The notes: generated from the sequence alone by a model not told the origin. A DNA stretch of 64,000 nucleotides from Pelagibius sp. (GCF_028289705.1 NZ_JANQOI010000017.1:1-64000), one strand, 5' to 3'; shown: positions 35,907 to 44,488, numbered from the stretch's first letter. Made by a program: numbers and translations.

Positions 35907-36464
35907 TCAGATCTCCCGCTCGCGCAGGCTTTTGCGCAGGGCGGCGGCGTTGATCGCCGCGGAGGTCAGGTTGGGATGGATGGTCAGGGCATCCTCGAAG
36001 GCTTCGAGGGCGCGCTTCTCGTCCTCCAACTCGATGTAGCAGAGCCCGCGGCCGGAGAGCGCGCCGAAGTGGCGGGGCTCCAGAGCCAGGGTCCGTTCGA
36101 TGTCCGAGAGGGACTCGCCGAAGTTGCCCATCAGATAGTGCACCGTGGCCCGCTTGTTCCAGCCCTCGGCAAAGTCCGGCGCGATGGCCACCATCTGCTC
36201 GAACTTGCCCAGCGCCCGGCCAAAGTCGCGCCGCGACATGGCATCGACCCCGTCGCGCATGAGCGCCTGCACCGCGCCATCGTCCGACTGCACCCAGATC
36301 AGCCAGATGGCGGCTTCGATGGTCTGGGCCTCCGCCGGGCCAGGCGCCGCGAGGAGCTGCGAGAACAGCCCGTCGAGGCGCGCGTCGTTCTGATCCGCCC
36401 GGCCGGGCGAGGCCGCCAGTAAAATAAGCGCGACGGCCATGACAAACTGCAGGAATTTGCTCAT
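35907..36464 (-). CDS. Exported tetratricopeptide repeat protein
   Basis: A 185-residue periplasmic or membrane-anchored protein. The signal peptide is MSKFLQFVMAVALILLAASP followed by GRA; after it come two to three TPR units, for example FGRALGKFEQMVAIAPDFAE, WNKRATVHYLMGNFGESLSD, and RALEAFEDALTIHPNLTSA. I set the start at the ATG at 36464 because the signal peptide begins there; no clear Shine-Dalgarno sequence precedes it. It is convergent with the cupin gene and divergent from the DUF2817 gene. Likely a protein-protein interaction role. Confidence 0.8.
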   Translation of the reverse strand: MSKFLQFVMAVALILLAASPGRADQNDARLDGLFSQLLAAPGPAEAQTIEAAIWLIWVQSDDGAVQALMRDGVDAMSRRDFGRALGKFEQMVAIAPDFAEGWNKRATVHYLMGNFGESLSDIERTLALEPRHFGALSGRGLCYIELEDEKRALEAFEDALTIHPNLTSAAINAAALRKSLREREI

Positions 36465-36548
36465 ATTCTGGAGTATGACCGAATCCTGCGGCCGGCCATA
36501 GAGCCGGATCGCGCATTCGTTTTCACAATTGCATGAAGGGGAGGCGCG

Positions 36549-37634
36549 GTGGCGGCGGCGCAATACTTTTCCCGCGATTACTCTGAAGCAAGACAGCGCT
36601 TTACCGCGGCGGCCAGCGCGGCGGACGCAAGGCTTTTCACCTATGCCCACCCGGGCAAGGGCCCTGCGGAAGAAGACCTTTCCACCCATGTCGCCTGGCT
36701 TGGGCCCGAAGACGCCGAACGCGTTCTTCTGACCATCTCCGGCACCCATGGGGCCGAGGGCTTTTGCGGCGCCGGCGTGCAGACCGGCTGGTTCGAAAGC
36801 GGCTTGGCGGGCGAAAGCGCCAACGGCATCGCGCAGATGGCCATCCATGCCATCAATCCCCACGGCTTCGCCTGGCTGCGCCGGGTGACCGAGGACAACG
36901 TCGATCTCAACCGCAACTTCGTCGACTTCGCCGGTCACCTTCCGGAGAACCAGGGCTACGACGAACTGGCCGAAGCGCTCTGCCCGCCCAATTGGGACGA
37001 CGCAACCATTGCCGAGACCCGGGAGGTGCTGGCAGCCTATGCCGAAGCGCACGGCATGGACGCCCTGCAACGGGCCGTTTCCGGCGGACAGTATCGGCAC
37101 CCCGAAGGCATCTTCTACGGCGGAGCGGCAAGCACCTGGTCGCACCGCAGCCTGAAGGACATCCTCCGACGGCACCTTTCTGAGGCCAAGCAGATCGCCA
37201 TCATCGACTACCACACCGGCCTCGGACCGCGCGGTCATGGCGAGCGCATCTGCCCGGCCGCGCCGGGCTCCGACGGGCTGGCCCGGGTGCGCGAATGGTA
37301 CGGCGATGACCACACCTGCCCCGCCCTCGGCACCTCCTCAGCCTCTGAGATCCATGGCTTCAATGTGATCGGCATGGAAGAGGCCCTGCCGGAGGCCTCC
37401 ATGACCGCCATTGCCTTGGAATACGGCACGCTGCCGACGGAAGAGGTGAAGCTGGCGCTCAGGGCGGACAACTGGCTGCACCTCCACGGCGACCTGGCCT
37501 CGGCCAAGGGCCGTGCCATCAAGGACCAGATCCGCGAAGCCTTCTATCAGGACGCCGACGACTGGAAGCAGATGGTCTGGGAGCGGGCGATCCAGACCCA
37601 GCGCCTCGCCCTGGCAGGCCTCAGTGACGGCTGA
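36549..37634 (+). CDS. DUF2817 family M14-like zinc hydrolase
   Basis: A 361-residue cytoplasmic protein of the DUF2817 group within the M14 carboxypeptidase clan. Zinc ligands are expected in SGTHGAEGFCGAGVQ (His and Glu) and in IIDYHTGLGPRGHGER (His); the NVDLNRNFVDFAGHLP segment is the substrate-binding NRNF motif. LEYGTLPTEEV holds the probable catalytic Glu. Translation starts at a GTG at 36549 with GGGGAGG just upstream. The substrate is unknown, and it stands alone between a divergent TPR gene and a small cytochrome gene. Confidence 0.82.
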   Translation: MAAAQYFSRDYSEARQRFTAAASAADARLFTYAHPGKGPAEEDLSTHVAWLGPEDAERVLLTISGTHGAEGFCGAGVQTGWFESGLAGESANGIAQMAIHAINPHGFAWLRRVTEDNVDLNRNFVDFAGHLPENQGYDELAEALCPPNWDDATIAETREVLAAYAEAHGMDALQRAVSGGQYRHPEGIFYGGAASTWSHRSLKDILRRHLSEAKQIAIIDYHTGLGPRGHGERICPAAPGSDGLARVREWYGDDHTCPALGTSSASEIHGFNVIGMEEALPEASMTAIALEYGTLPTEEVKLALRADNWLHLHGDLASAKGRAIKDQIREAFYQDADDWKQMVWERAIQTQRLALAGLSDG

Positions 37635-37705
37635 GCCCTAAGCCGCCACCGGCGGGATCAGACTCGGCGCCTTCCTCCGCTGCGAGAATCGGCTAGACTT
37701 GCACG

Positions 37706-38095
37706 ATGAAAACGCGAGGGATCTCTCCGGCGGCGCGGCTGCTGACCACCCTCGGCATACTCTGCGCCCTGCCCGCCGCCGCCCAGGCGGAGGGCGAGGC
37801 GGCCAAGGGTCGGGAGATCGCCGTCAATCACTGCGCGCGCTGCCACGTGATTCCCGACTTCAACCCCTATGGCGGCATCAACAGTACGCCCTCCTTCCGG
37901 CTGCTGGCCAAGCGCGACGACTACCTGGAGCGCCTGCAGAGCTTCTACGCGCGCCCGCCGCATCCGGTCTTCGTGCGGGTGCCGGGCGTACCGGCGCCCA
38001 CCGGGGAGCCCGCCTTCGTCGCCCCCATCGAAGTCTCACCCGAACAGATCGACGATCTCATCGCCTTCGTCGAAGCGATCCGGGCGCAGCAGTAG
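37706..38095 (+). CDS. Small periplasmic cytochrome c
   Basis: A 129-residue exported monohaem protein. Signal peptide to about residue 28 (ALPAAAQA), then the haem-attachment motif CARCH preceded by AKGREIAVNH. Apart from the initiator there is no methionine anywhere in the chain, so the usual Met sixth ligand of class I cytochromes c is missing. The haem would be His/His (a histidine is in RPPHPVF) or five-coordinate. The C-terminus EVSPEQIDDLIAFVEAIR is the normal class I terminal helix. No electron-transfer partner is adjacent. Confidence 0.85.
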   Translation: MKTRGISPAARLLTTLGILCALPAAAQAEGEAAKGREIAVNHCARCHVIPDFNPYGGINSTPSFRLLAKRDDYLERLQSFYARPPHPVFVRVPGVPAPTGEPAFVAPIEVSPEQIDDLIAFVEAIRAQQ

Positions 38096-38183
38096 CAGCG
38101 CTTTGGCGTGCCGCCGTGCCGCGATGGTGCTAGACTCTCCTGTCAGAGTAACCGTCGGGCCAAGCCAAACCAGGAGACTTGCA

Positions 38184-38642
38184 ATGAACCGTTCCGCCTT
38201 GGCGCTCGTCTTGAGCGCGGCGCTCGTGGTTTCCGCCTGCGGGAGCAGTACCGGCGACCGGGCCGCTTCCGGCGCTGGAATTGGCGCCGGCGCAGGCGCC
38301 GTGGTCGGTGCCCTCACCGGGCTGACGATCCTCGAAGGGGTCTTGATCGGCGCTGCGGCGGGCGGCCTGACCGGCGCGCTAACCGACGAGGACCTGATCA
38401 ACCTCGGCGACCCGATCTGGGCCAGCGACGACAAACCCGCCAACGCCTCGGCAATCACCCGGGTGCAGGCCGGCCTCGCCCGGCTCAACTACAACCCCGG
38501 GCCCGCCGACGGCGTGCAGGGCACCCAGACCACCAATGCCATCGAGGAATACCAGCGCGACCACGGGCTGACCGTGGACGGACGGGCCACCGAGGCGCTG
38601 GCCCGCCACATCGAGCAGAAGATCGAAACCGCCCAGAAGTGA
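38184..38642 (+). CDS. Peptidoglycan-binding lipoprotein with glycine zipper
   Basis: A 152-residue lipoprotein: MNRSALALVLSAALVVSAC with the lipobox cysteine at residue 19. A glycine-zipper segment follows (GAGIGAGAGAVVGALTG, then GVLIGAAAGGLTGALT), which may insert in or lie on the outer membrane. The C-terminal 65 residues are a PG_binding_1 domain (VQAGLARLNYNPGPADGVQG, NAIEEYQRDHGLTVDGRATE). AGGAGA precedes the ATG. It probably links the outer membrane to peptidoglycan. It ends at the second copy of the dispersed 40-base repeat. Confidence 0.85.
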   Translation: MNRSALALVLSAALVVSACGSSTGDRAASGAGIGAGAGAVVGALTGLTILEGVLIGAAAGGLTGALTDEDLINLGDPIWASDDKPANASAITRVQAGLARLNYNPGPADGVQGTQTTNAIEEYQRDHGLTVDGRATEALARHIEQKIETAQK

Positions 38643-38643
38643 G

Positions 38644-38683
38644 GCGGGCTGGAACCGATTCGACGCAAGTCGAAAACGGTCTA
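38644..38683 (-). repeat. Dispersed 40-base 3'-end repeat, copy 2
   Basis: Same element as at 18981-19020, here between two convergent genes. It contains the hairpin TTCGAC-GCAA-GTCGAA and ends exactly on the stop codon of the leftward VOC gene. Relative to copy 1 the outermost stem base pair has changed on both sides, keeping the pairing. Confidence 0.65.
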
Positions 38684-39076
38684 GTTGAGCCGCTCTCTGA
38701 CCAGGTCGTGGTCGTAGGTCGTGATCTCATGCGTGTTGCGATCGGGATCGTGGAAGTACATGGAAAAAGCCATGCTGTGGTCGGCGATCCTGAGCTCCAG
38801 CCCCTTGCTCTCGAGGTGATCCTTCCAGGCCAGGAAACCCTCGCCGCTGGCACCGAAGGCGATGGCCGTCGAGCCGCCTGGGTTGGCGCGCTCAAAAAGC
38901 GCCAGATGAATACTGCCTTCCGGGTTCTCAAGCGTTAGCGGCCCGCCATTGACGGCCCAGTGCATGAGCGCTTCAGCGCGCCTCAGGCCCAGGACCTCGG
39001 CATACCAGTCCTCCGACCGTTTCCGGTCGGCGACATAGACATGGATGTGATCAAAACCGTTCAGTCTCGGAATCAT
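38681..39076 (-). CDS. VOC (glyoxalase/bleomycin resistance-type) protein under SoxR control
   Basis: A 131-residue single VOC protein. The N-terminal metal-binding pattern is FDHIHVYVADRKRSEDWYAE and the C-terminal half contains SMYFHDPDRNTHEITTYDHD, with His and Glu ligand candidates. GGAGAA precedes the ATG at 39076. It is divergent from soxR, and a perfect sox box lies in between, so redox-cycling compounds should induce it. A role in detoxifying or sequestering redox-active compounds, or in fosfomycin/quinone-type thiol transfer, is inference. Confidence 0.85.
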   Translation of the reverse strand: MIPRLNGFDHIHVYVADRKRSEDWYAEVLGLRRAEALMHWAVNGGPLTLENPEGSIHLALFERANPGGSTAIAFGASGEGFLAWKDHLESKGLELRIADHSMAFSMYFHDPDRNTHEITTYDHDLVRERLN

Positions 39077-39170
39077 CGCTATTCTCCGCCTGGGCCGGGA
39101 GGGTCTGGAAGCAAGGCGCTTTCCTTGCCGCCGCCCTCGATCCCGCAAATTCGGACTTCAATGCCCTACC

Positions 39171-39190
39171 ACCTCAAGTTAACTTGAGGT
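39171..39190. promoter_or_regulatory. SoxR box
   Basis: ACCTCAAGTTAACTTGAGGT is a perfect 20-base palindrome whose inner 18 bases equal the E. coli sox box CCTCAAGTTAACTTGAGG. On the minus strand TTGACC (39188-39193) and TAGGGC are 19 bases apart around it, the long spacing typical of MerR-type activated promoters, directed at the VOC gene. Confidence 0.93.
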
Positions 39191-39226
39191 CAAGCGCTTT
39201 CTCAGGGAACCGAACCGGGGTCAACG

Positions 39227-39691
39227 ATGATCAAGACGCTTTCCATCGGCCGCGTGGCGGAACGAACCGGCCTGGCGGTCTCCGCAATCCGCTTCTATGA
39301 GGAGAAGGGGCTGGTGGTCGCCGGGCGCGACGCGGCGGGCCGCAGACGCTTTGCGCCCTCGGACATTCGCCGCTTGTCCTTTGTCCTGATTGCACAGCAG
39401 CTCGGCTTCTCTCTGGAGCAGATCCGTACTCAGCTCGACGCGTTGCCCAAGCAGCGCACACCAACCGCCAGGGACTGGGCGCGCATCAGCCACTCCTTCA
39501 GGATCGACATCGACGCCAGGATCATCGCGCTGGAAAGCCTGAGAGAGAGTCTCACCGATTGCATCGGCTGCGGCTGCCTGTCGCTCAGCCGCTGCAAGCT
39601 CTACAACCCCGATGACCGCGCCGGCCGCCTTGGATCGGGGCCGCGCTATCTGCTGGGCGACGCGCCGAACAGAGACACCGATGAAGTTTGA
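39227..39691 (+). CDS. soxR: Redox-sensing transcription activator SoxR
   Basis: A MerR family regulator of 154 residues with a [2Fe-2S] sensor. The winged helix is LSIGRVAERTGLAVSAIRFY, with EEKGLVVAGRDAAGRRRF; a dimerisation helix follows. The cluster ligands are in CIGCGCLSLSRC, the exact CX2CXCX5C pattern of SoxR. It senses redox-active compounds by cluster oxidation and activates promoters with a 19-base spacer. The sox box lies 37 bases upstream. Unlike in enterobacteria no soxS is present; the target is the divergent VOC gene, the arrangement usual outside enterobacteria. Confidence 0.96.
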   Translation: MIKTLSIGRVAERTGLAVSAIRFYEEKGLVVAGRDAAGRRRFAPSDIRRLSFVLIAQQLGFSLEQIRTQLDALPKQRTPTARDWARISHSFRIDIDARIIALESLRESLTDCIGCGCLSLSRCKLYNPDDRAGRLGSGPRYLLGDAPNRDTDEV

Positions 39692-39725
39692 GTGACGGGC
39701 TCGGCGCGGGTTCGCCGTTCGCGAA

Positions 39726-41027
39726 CTACCGGTTTGCCGATGACGCAAGCGCCGGCGGCGTCGGACCGCCGGTGGCCCAGTCCAGCAGCTCGACGGTGTG
39801 CACCAGGGGGATTGCGGTGCCGCCGGCGATCTGGGTCATGCAGCCGATGTTGCCGGTGGCGATGACGTCCGGCCGGGTCGATTCGATGTTGCGGACCTTG
39901 CGTTCCTTCAGCCGACCGGCGATCTCCGGCTGCATCAGGTTGTAGGTGCCCGCCGAGCCGCAGCAGAGGTGGCCCTCCGGCACATCCTTCACAGTGAAGC
40001 CGGCCTTAGAGAGCAGTGCTTTCGGCTGGCGGCGGATCTGCTGGCCGTGCTGCATGGAACAGGCGGAGTGGTAGGCCACGGTCAGCGGTTCCGCCTTGTC
40101 GGGGGCTTTCAGGTCGAGGCTGTCGAGAAACTCCGTCACGTCCTTGGCGAGGCCGGCGACCGTCGCCGCGCGTTCCTGCCAGGCCGGGTCCTCGCGCAGC
40201 ATGAATCCGTAGTCCTTCACCGTGGTGCCGCAGCCCGAGGCGTTGATGATCACCGCATCCAGGCCGCCGCCCTCCAGCTCCTTGCTCCAGGCACCGACGT
40301 TGGCGCGCGCCGCGTCCAGGGCCGGGGCCTCCTTGCCCATGTGATGCACCAGCGCCCCGCAGCAGCCGGCGCCGCGGGCCACCACAACCTCGACCCCGTG
40401 GCGGGTGAGCAGGCGCACCGTCGCCTCGTTGATCTCCGGCGCCAGCACCTTCTGCGCGCAGCCGGTCATCAGCGCGACACGGGCGCGGCGCTCTCCCTCG
40501 GCGGCGAAGACCTGGGGGCGGTCCACCCGGCTCGGCGAGCGCACCTCCGCCGGCGCCATGGCCAGGAGCCCCTTGAGGCGACCGGGCATCAGCGGCGCCA
40601 GCGGCTTGGCGAAGTAGGCGCCCAGAAGCGCCAGGCGGAATCGGAAGGGACTGGGCAGCACGAAGGCCAGGATCCAGCGCAGCATCCTCTCCGGCAGTGG
40701 TCGCCGGAAGGTCTCCTCGATGTACTTCCGGCCATGGTCCACCAGATGCATGTAGTGCACCCCCGAGGGACAGGTGGTCATGCAGGAAAGACAGGAGAGA
40801 CAGCGGTCGATGTGCTTCACCACCTTGGCTGTTGCCGGGCGTCCCTTCTCCAGCATGTCCTTCAGCAGGTAGATGCGCCCGCGCGGTGAATCGAGTTCGT
40901 CGCCCAGCAGGGTGTAGGTCGGGCAGGTCGCGGTGCAGAAGCCGCAGTGCACGCAGTTGCGCAGGATCTTCTCGGACTCCGCCGTGTCCGGATCGGCAAG
41001 CTGCGCGAGGGAGAAGTTGGTCTGCAT
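39726..41027 (-). CDS. glcF: Glycolate oxidase iron-sulfur subunit GlcF
   Basis: Electron-transfer subunit of glycolate oxidase, 433 residues. Two [4Fe-4S] motifs lie at the N-terminus: CVHCGFCTATCPTY near residue 25 and CLSCLSCMTTCPSGV near residue 77. Two CCG domains follow (GCCGALVHHMGK and CCGSAGTYNLMQP). It is third in the leftward operon glcD-glcE-glcF, six bases after glcE. The complex oxidises glycolate to glyoxylate at the membrane and passes electrons to the respiratory chain. The long GTG-started frame on the opposite strand across this operon is not a gene. Confidence 0.95.
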   Translation of the reverse strand: MQTNFSLAQLADPDTAESEKILRNCVHCGFCTATCPTYTLLGDELDSPRGRIYLLKDMLEKGRPATAKVVKHIDRCLSCLSCMTTCPSGVHYMHLVDHGRKYIEETFRRPLPERMLRWILAFVLPSPFRFRLALLGAYFAKPLAPLMPGRLKGLLAMAPAEVRSPSRVDRPQVFAAEGERRARVALMTGCAQKVLAPEINEATVRLLTRHGVEVVVARGAGCCGALVHHMGKEAPALDAARANVGAWSKELEGGGLDAVIINASGCGTTVKDYGFMLREDPAWQERAATVAGLAKDVTEFLDSLDLKAPDKAEPLTVAYHSACSMQHGQQIRRQPKALLSKAGFTVKDVPEGHLCCGSAGTYNLMQPEIAGRLKERKVRNIESTRPDVIATGNIGCMTQIAGGTAIPLVHTVELLDWATGGPTPPALASSANR

Positions 41028-41032
41028 CGGCG

Positions 41033-42247
41033 CTAGAGCCCCGCGTACATGCGCCCGGGGTTGAGGACGCGGTGCGGATCGAAGCCGTCCTTCACCCGCG
41101 CCGAGAGCGCCGCCATGGCCGGGTCCTGCGGCTGGAACACCGCCTCGGCGGCACGCACCTTCAGGGGCGCCCGGATCAGGGTGGCATGGCCGCCCACAGA
41201 CGCCAGCACTTCGCGGACACGCCCGGCCCCGGCGTCACCCTCCGCGGACATAGCCAGCCAAACCAGGCCGCCACCCCAGTCGTAGTAGGCCGAATCCTCT
41301 GTGATCGCTGCCACCACTTCAGGACCCGCGTTCGGGGCGACGGAGATGCGCCAGACGGCACGCTCTGCCGGCGCCTGGAGCGGACGCACGTCGCGCAGCT
41401 CCTTCCAGAAGGCGAGCGAGTTCTGACTGTGCAGTTCCTCGGTCTCGCCGAGGTCCGCCAACTCGCGGCGCAGGGCCGCGCAGCGGTACTCCACCGAAGG
41501 GCCGGGGCCCTCGACCCGCAGGGCCGTCACCGCACCGCCGGCCTTCGCGGTGTAAGAGACATCGGACCCGGCCGCCAGAGGTGCCGGCAGATGGGCGGCG
41601 CCGGAGACTTCGTGGGGCGAGCCGAGGGCGCGGCTCATGGCCTGCACCGCCGTGGCATCGTCCAGGCCGAGGATCAGAACCGTGTAGGTCTTCTGGGGCC
41701 GCGGCAGAACCTTGACGGTGACATCGCTCATCACCGCCAGGGTGCCGTAGGAGCCGCAGATCAACTTGCAGAGATCGTAGCCGGTGACGTTCTTCACCAC
41801 CCGGCCGCCGGACTTGAAGAGCTCGCCGCGGCCCGAAGCAGATTCGACGCCCAGGAAGTGGTCCCGCGCCGCCCCCGCCTTGATCCGCCGTGGCCCGGAA
41901 AGATTGCAGGCCAGTGCGCCGCCGATGGAGGCGCTGTCGGGCGCCGAGCCCAGCAGCGGCGACAGATCCGCCGGCTCGAAGGCCAGCATTTGGTTCTTCT
42001 CCGCCAGAGCCGCCTCGATCTCGGAGAGCTTGGTTCCCGCCCGCGCCGAGAGCACCAGTTCTTCAGGCTCGTAGAGCGTGATGCCGGTCAGCCGCGAGAG
42101 GTCCAGGGTGTGGGCGGCCTGCACCGGGCGGCCGAGGCCGCGCTTGCTGGCGCCGCCGATGACTTCCAGGGGTTGCTGTTCCGCCGCCGCCCAGGCGACC
42201 GCCTCGACCAACTGGTCGCGGTTTTCCACCGTGAAGGTCGTGCCCAT
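41033..42247 (-). CDS. glcE: Glycolate oxidase FAD-binding subunit GlcE
   Basis: FAD-binding subunit of 404 residues in the VAO/PCMH family. FAD-binding segments are VIGGASKRGLGRP near residue 40, GSAPDSASIGGALACNLSGP near 105, and HFLGVESASGRGELFKSGGR with VVKNVTGYDLCKLICGSYGT. GlcE lacks the full C-terminal FAD-oxidase domain, as usual; the chain ends in DPHRVLNPGRMYAGL. It lies 15 bases after glcD and overlaps no other gene. Works with GlcD and GlcF. Confidence 0.94.
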   Translation of the reverse strand: MGTTFTVENRDQLVEAVAWAAAEQQPLEVIGGASKRGLGRPVQAAHTLDLSRLTGITLYEPEELVLSARAGTKLSEIEAALAEKNQMLAFEPADLSPLLGSAPDSASIGGALACNLSGPRRIKAGAARDHFLGVESASGRGELFKSGGRVVKNVTGYDLCKLICGSYGTLAVMSDVTVKVLPRPQKTYTVLILGLDDATAVQAMSRALGSPHEVSGAAHLPAPLAAGSDVSYTAKAGGAVTALRVEGPGPSVEYRCAALRRELADLGETEELHSQNSLAFWKELRDVRPLQAPAERAVWRISVAPNAGPEVVAAITEDSAYYDWGGGLVWLAMSAEGDAGAGRVREVLASVGGHATLIRAPLKVRAAEAVFQPQDPAMAALSARVKDGFDPHRVLNPGRMYAGL

Positions 42248-42262
42248 CGCCGTCCTTGGCCC

Positions 42263-43750
42263 CTAGAACCGTGGCAGATCGGGGAAGGGCAGCTTGCCGC
42301 CGCTGATGTGCATGCGGCCCAGCTCGGCGCAGCGGTGAAGCTGGGGAAACATCTTGCCGGGGTTCAGCAGCGCCTCGGGGTCGAAGGCACATTTCACCCG
42401 CTGCTGCTGCTTCAGGTCCGCCTCGCTGAACATGGTGCCCATGAGGTCGCGCTTCTCGACCCCGACGCCATGTTCACCGGTCAGCACACCGCCGACCTCG
42501 ACACAGAGTTTCAGGATGTCAGCGCCGAAATCCTCCGCCGCCTCCAGCTCGCCCGGCTTGTTGGCATCGTAGAGGATCAGCGGGTGCAGATTGCCGTCGC
42601 CCGCATGGAAAACGTTCGCCACCCGAAGGCCGTACTTCTCGCTCATCTCCCGCATGCGCCGCAGAACCAGAGGCAACTGCGCGCGGGGGATAGTGCCGTC
42701 CATGCAGTAGTAGTCCGGCGAGATCCGCCCGACTGCGGGGAAGGCCGCCTTGCGCCCGGCCCAAAACGAAAGCCGCTCCTCCTCGCTCTCGCTGACCCGG
42801 CTGGTCACCGCGCCGTGCGCTTCGGCAATGCGCGAGACCTCGGCGATCAGGTGATCGACCTCGGCCTGCGGCCCGTCGAGCTCGACGATCAGCAGCGCCT
42901 CGACCTCCAGCGGATAGCCGGCGTGGACAAAATCCTCAGCGGCGTGGATGGCAGGCTTGTCCATCATCTCCATGCCACCGGGAATGATGCCCGCCGCGAT
43001 GATGGCCGCCACGCTGTCGCCGGCCTGCTCCGCCGTTTCAAAGCCGAGCAGCAGGGCGCGCGCCGTCTCCGGTTTCTTCAGGATGCGCACGGTCACTTCG
43101 GTGACCACCCCGAGCAGCCCCTCGGAGCCGGTCAGGAGTCCCAGAAGGTCGTAGCCCTCCGAGTCCAGATGCTTGCCGCCGATGCGCAGCACGGTCCCGT
43201 CCATCAACACCATCTCCAGCCCCAACAGGTTGTTGGTGGTGAGGCCGTACTTCAGGCAGTGCACCCCGCCGGAGTTCTCGGCCACGTTGCCGCCGATGGT
43301 GCAGGCGATCTGGCTGGAGGGATCGGGGGCGTAGTAGAAGCCCTCGGCCTCCACCGCATGGGTGATGCCGAGATTGGTGACGCCGGGCTGGACCACGGCG
43401 CAGCGGTTGTCGTAGTCGATCTCGAGGACGCGGTTGAACTTGCCGAGGCCGAGGATGATGCCGTCGGCCAGCGGCAGCGCCCCGCCGGAGAGCGAGGTTC
43501 CGGCGCCCCGGGGAACGACCTTCACGCCGCGCTCCTGACAGCACTTGAGAACACGGCTCACCTGCTCCGTGGTTTCCGGCAGGACGACGATCAGCGGAAG
43601 CTGCTTGTAGGCGGTCAGGCCGTCGGTCTCATAGGCCCTCAGTTCGTCCTCGTCGACGATCACCCCCTCGCCGGGGACGATGGCGCGCAGCGCCGCGACG
43701 ATGTCGAACTTGGCCTCGATCACCGCCTGATCGGGCGCGGGCATCTTCAT
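42263..43750 (-). CDS. glcD: Glycolate oxidase FAD-linked subunit GlcD
   Basis: Catalytic FAD subunit, about 495 residues. FAD-binding pattern: VVPRGAGTSLSGGALPLADG near residue 85, SSQIACTIGGNVAENSGGVH near 150, and GLLGVVTEVTVRIL. The C-terminal FAD-oxidase domain has FHAGDGNLHPLILYD with metal/substrate histidines and GEHGVGVEKRDLMG. The ATG at 43750 is selected because GGGAGAG lies eight bases upstream; the frame opens nine codons earlier. First gene of glcDEF. A perfect 27-base operator for the FadR-type GntR regulator lies about 160 bases upstream. Confidence 0.95.
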   Translation of the reverse strand: MKMPAPDQAVIEAKFDIVAALRAIVPGEGVIVDEDELRAYETDGLTAYKQLPLIVVLPETTEQVSRVLKCCQERGVKVVPRGAGTSLSGGALPLADGIILGLGKFNRVLEIDYDNRCAVVQPGVTNLGITHAVEAEGFYYAPDPSSQIACTIGGNVAENSGGVHCLKYGLTTNNLLGLEMVLMDGTVLRIGGKHLDSEGYDLLGLLTGSEGLLGVVTEVTVRILKKPETARALLLGFETAEQAGDSVAAIIAAGIIPGGMEMMDKPAIHAAEDFVHAGYPLEVEALLIVELDGPQAEVDHLIAEVSRIAEAHGAVTSRVSESEEERLSFWAGRKAAFPAVGRISPDYYCMDGTIPRAQLPLVLRRMREMSEKYGLRVANVFHAGDGNLHPLILYDANKPGELEAAEDFGADILKLCVEVGGVLTGEHGVGVEKRDLMGTMFSEADLKQQQRVKCAFDPEALLNPGKMFPQLHRCAELGRMHISGGKLPFPDLPRF

Positions 43751-44112
43751 GGCTTCGCTCTCCCAGGGGCCGGCCATCCCGCAACAGCGGCGACCCTTCC
43801 TCCATTGACCCAGGGGCGTCTGCTTTCCTGTGTCGCCCCGTCTGGCCCAGTTAACCCCTTCTTGGTTACCGGTACGCCCTGACTCGCTGTCGGCGGCACC
43901 GGTGCTGAGGGTTCAAAATTGGTATTACCAATTTTGAAGACTATGGCGCGCAGGGGGCGCCCGGTCAATGCCTCACCCCATTTTTTCGCGAAAAGCGGCT
44001 GATTTCCGGTCGAATTGGCATGCCATGCAGACCGGATGGGGGACCCAGGCGATGCCCGGGGCCTGTGGGCCGACGATCAACCCCCGATGTGACGAGGCCG
44101 CCGTCCAGGCAA
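43751..44112. promoter_or_regulatory. glcDEF upstream region
   Basis: About 360 bases without a gene, from the glcD start to the L36 terminator. The left part holds the leader and promoter of glcDEF and the long GntR operator at 43912-43938. I see no gene in the remainder; short frames there have no ribosome site or recognisable product. Confidence 0.5.
43912..43938. promoter_or_regulatory. Long perfect GntR (FadR-subfamily) operator upstream of glcDEF
   Basis: TTCAAAATTGGT (43912-43923), spacer ATT, ACCAATTTTGAA (43927-43938): two perfect 12-base arms. The core AATTGGT-N3-ACCAATT is the PdhR/LldR-like form of the FadR-subfamily operator. Its right arm, with three further bases, is the reverse complement of GTCTTCAAAATTGGT found in front of the GntR gene at 31761-31775. 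Confidence 0.9.
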
Positions 44113-44150
44113 ACGCAAGGCCGCGCCCCGAGGGGGGCGCGGCCTTGCGT
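44113..44150 (-). terminator. Terminator hairpin downstream of rpmJ
   Basis: ACGCAAGGCCGCGCCCC (44113-44129) and GGGGCGCGGCCTTGCGT (44134-44150) form a perfect 17-bp stem with a 4-base loop. It lies 55 bases downstream of the L36 gene. The T-run is short (TTTGCC on the minus strand), but the stem is very stable. Confidence 0.7.
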
Positions 44151-44205
44151 TGTCATCATCTGCCTGCAGCCGGGCCCTGGCTGAAGCCGGGCCGGCCAGC
44201 GGCGA

Positions 44206-44331
44206 TCAGCCCTGACGGGCCTTGAACCGTGGGTTCTTTTTGTTGATCACGTAAACGCGGCCACGGCGCCGGACCACCCGGCAGCCCTTCTCCCGCAGTT
44301 TCGCGGTCTTCAGAGAGTTAACGACCTTCAT
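44206..44331 (-). CDS. rpmJ: 50S ribosomal protein L36
   Basis: A 41-residue ribosomal protein: [20 protein letters not shown] then [20 protein letters not shown] and a final Gly. It is the variant of L36 without the complete zinc-binding Cys/His set (a single Cys at position 17), common in alphaproteobacteria. AAGGAC precedes the ATG. It is a single gene with its own strong hairpin downstream. The start at 44331 is certain from the family; the open frame continues upstream without meaning. Confidence 0.95.
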   Translation of the reverse strand: MKVVNSLKTAKLREKGCRVVRRRGRVYVINKKNPRFKARQG

Positions 44332-44488
44332 TGTCTTGTCCTTTACCGCCGCGCCACAGGCGGATTGGGCGCGGAAAGCCGGGAAAATAGGGATCGCTTC
44401 GGCGGCTGTCAAGCGCGGGGGAGCCGGCCGCGGCAAGGTTCCGGCCTAGCCCCCGGGCGCGCTTCGGCACGGCCCATCAGACCGCAGG

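Noticed and set aside
43861..43871. Second GntR site CTTGGTTACCG upstream of glcD
   Set aside because: The half-sites are separated by one base and not three, so it does not fit the operator geometry.
40697..43882. 1061-codon plus-strand open frame across glcDEF
   Set aside because: Composition is Arg/Pro/Ala/His-rich shadow; the opposite strand has three complete, well-spaced enzyme genes.
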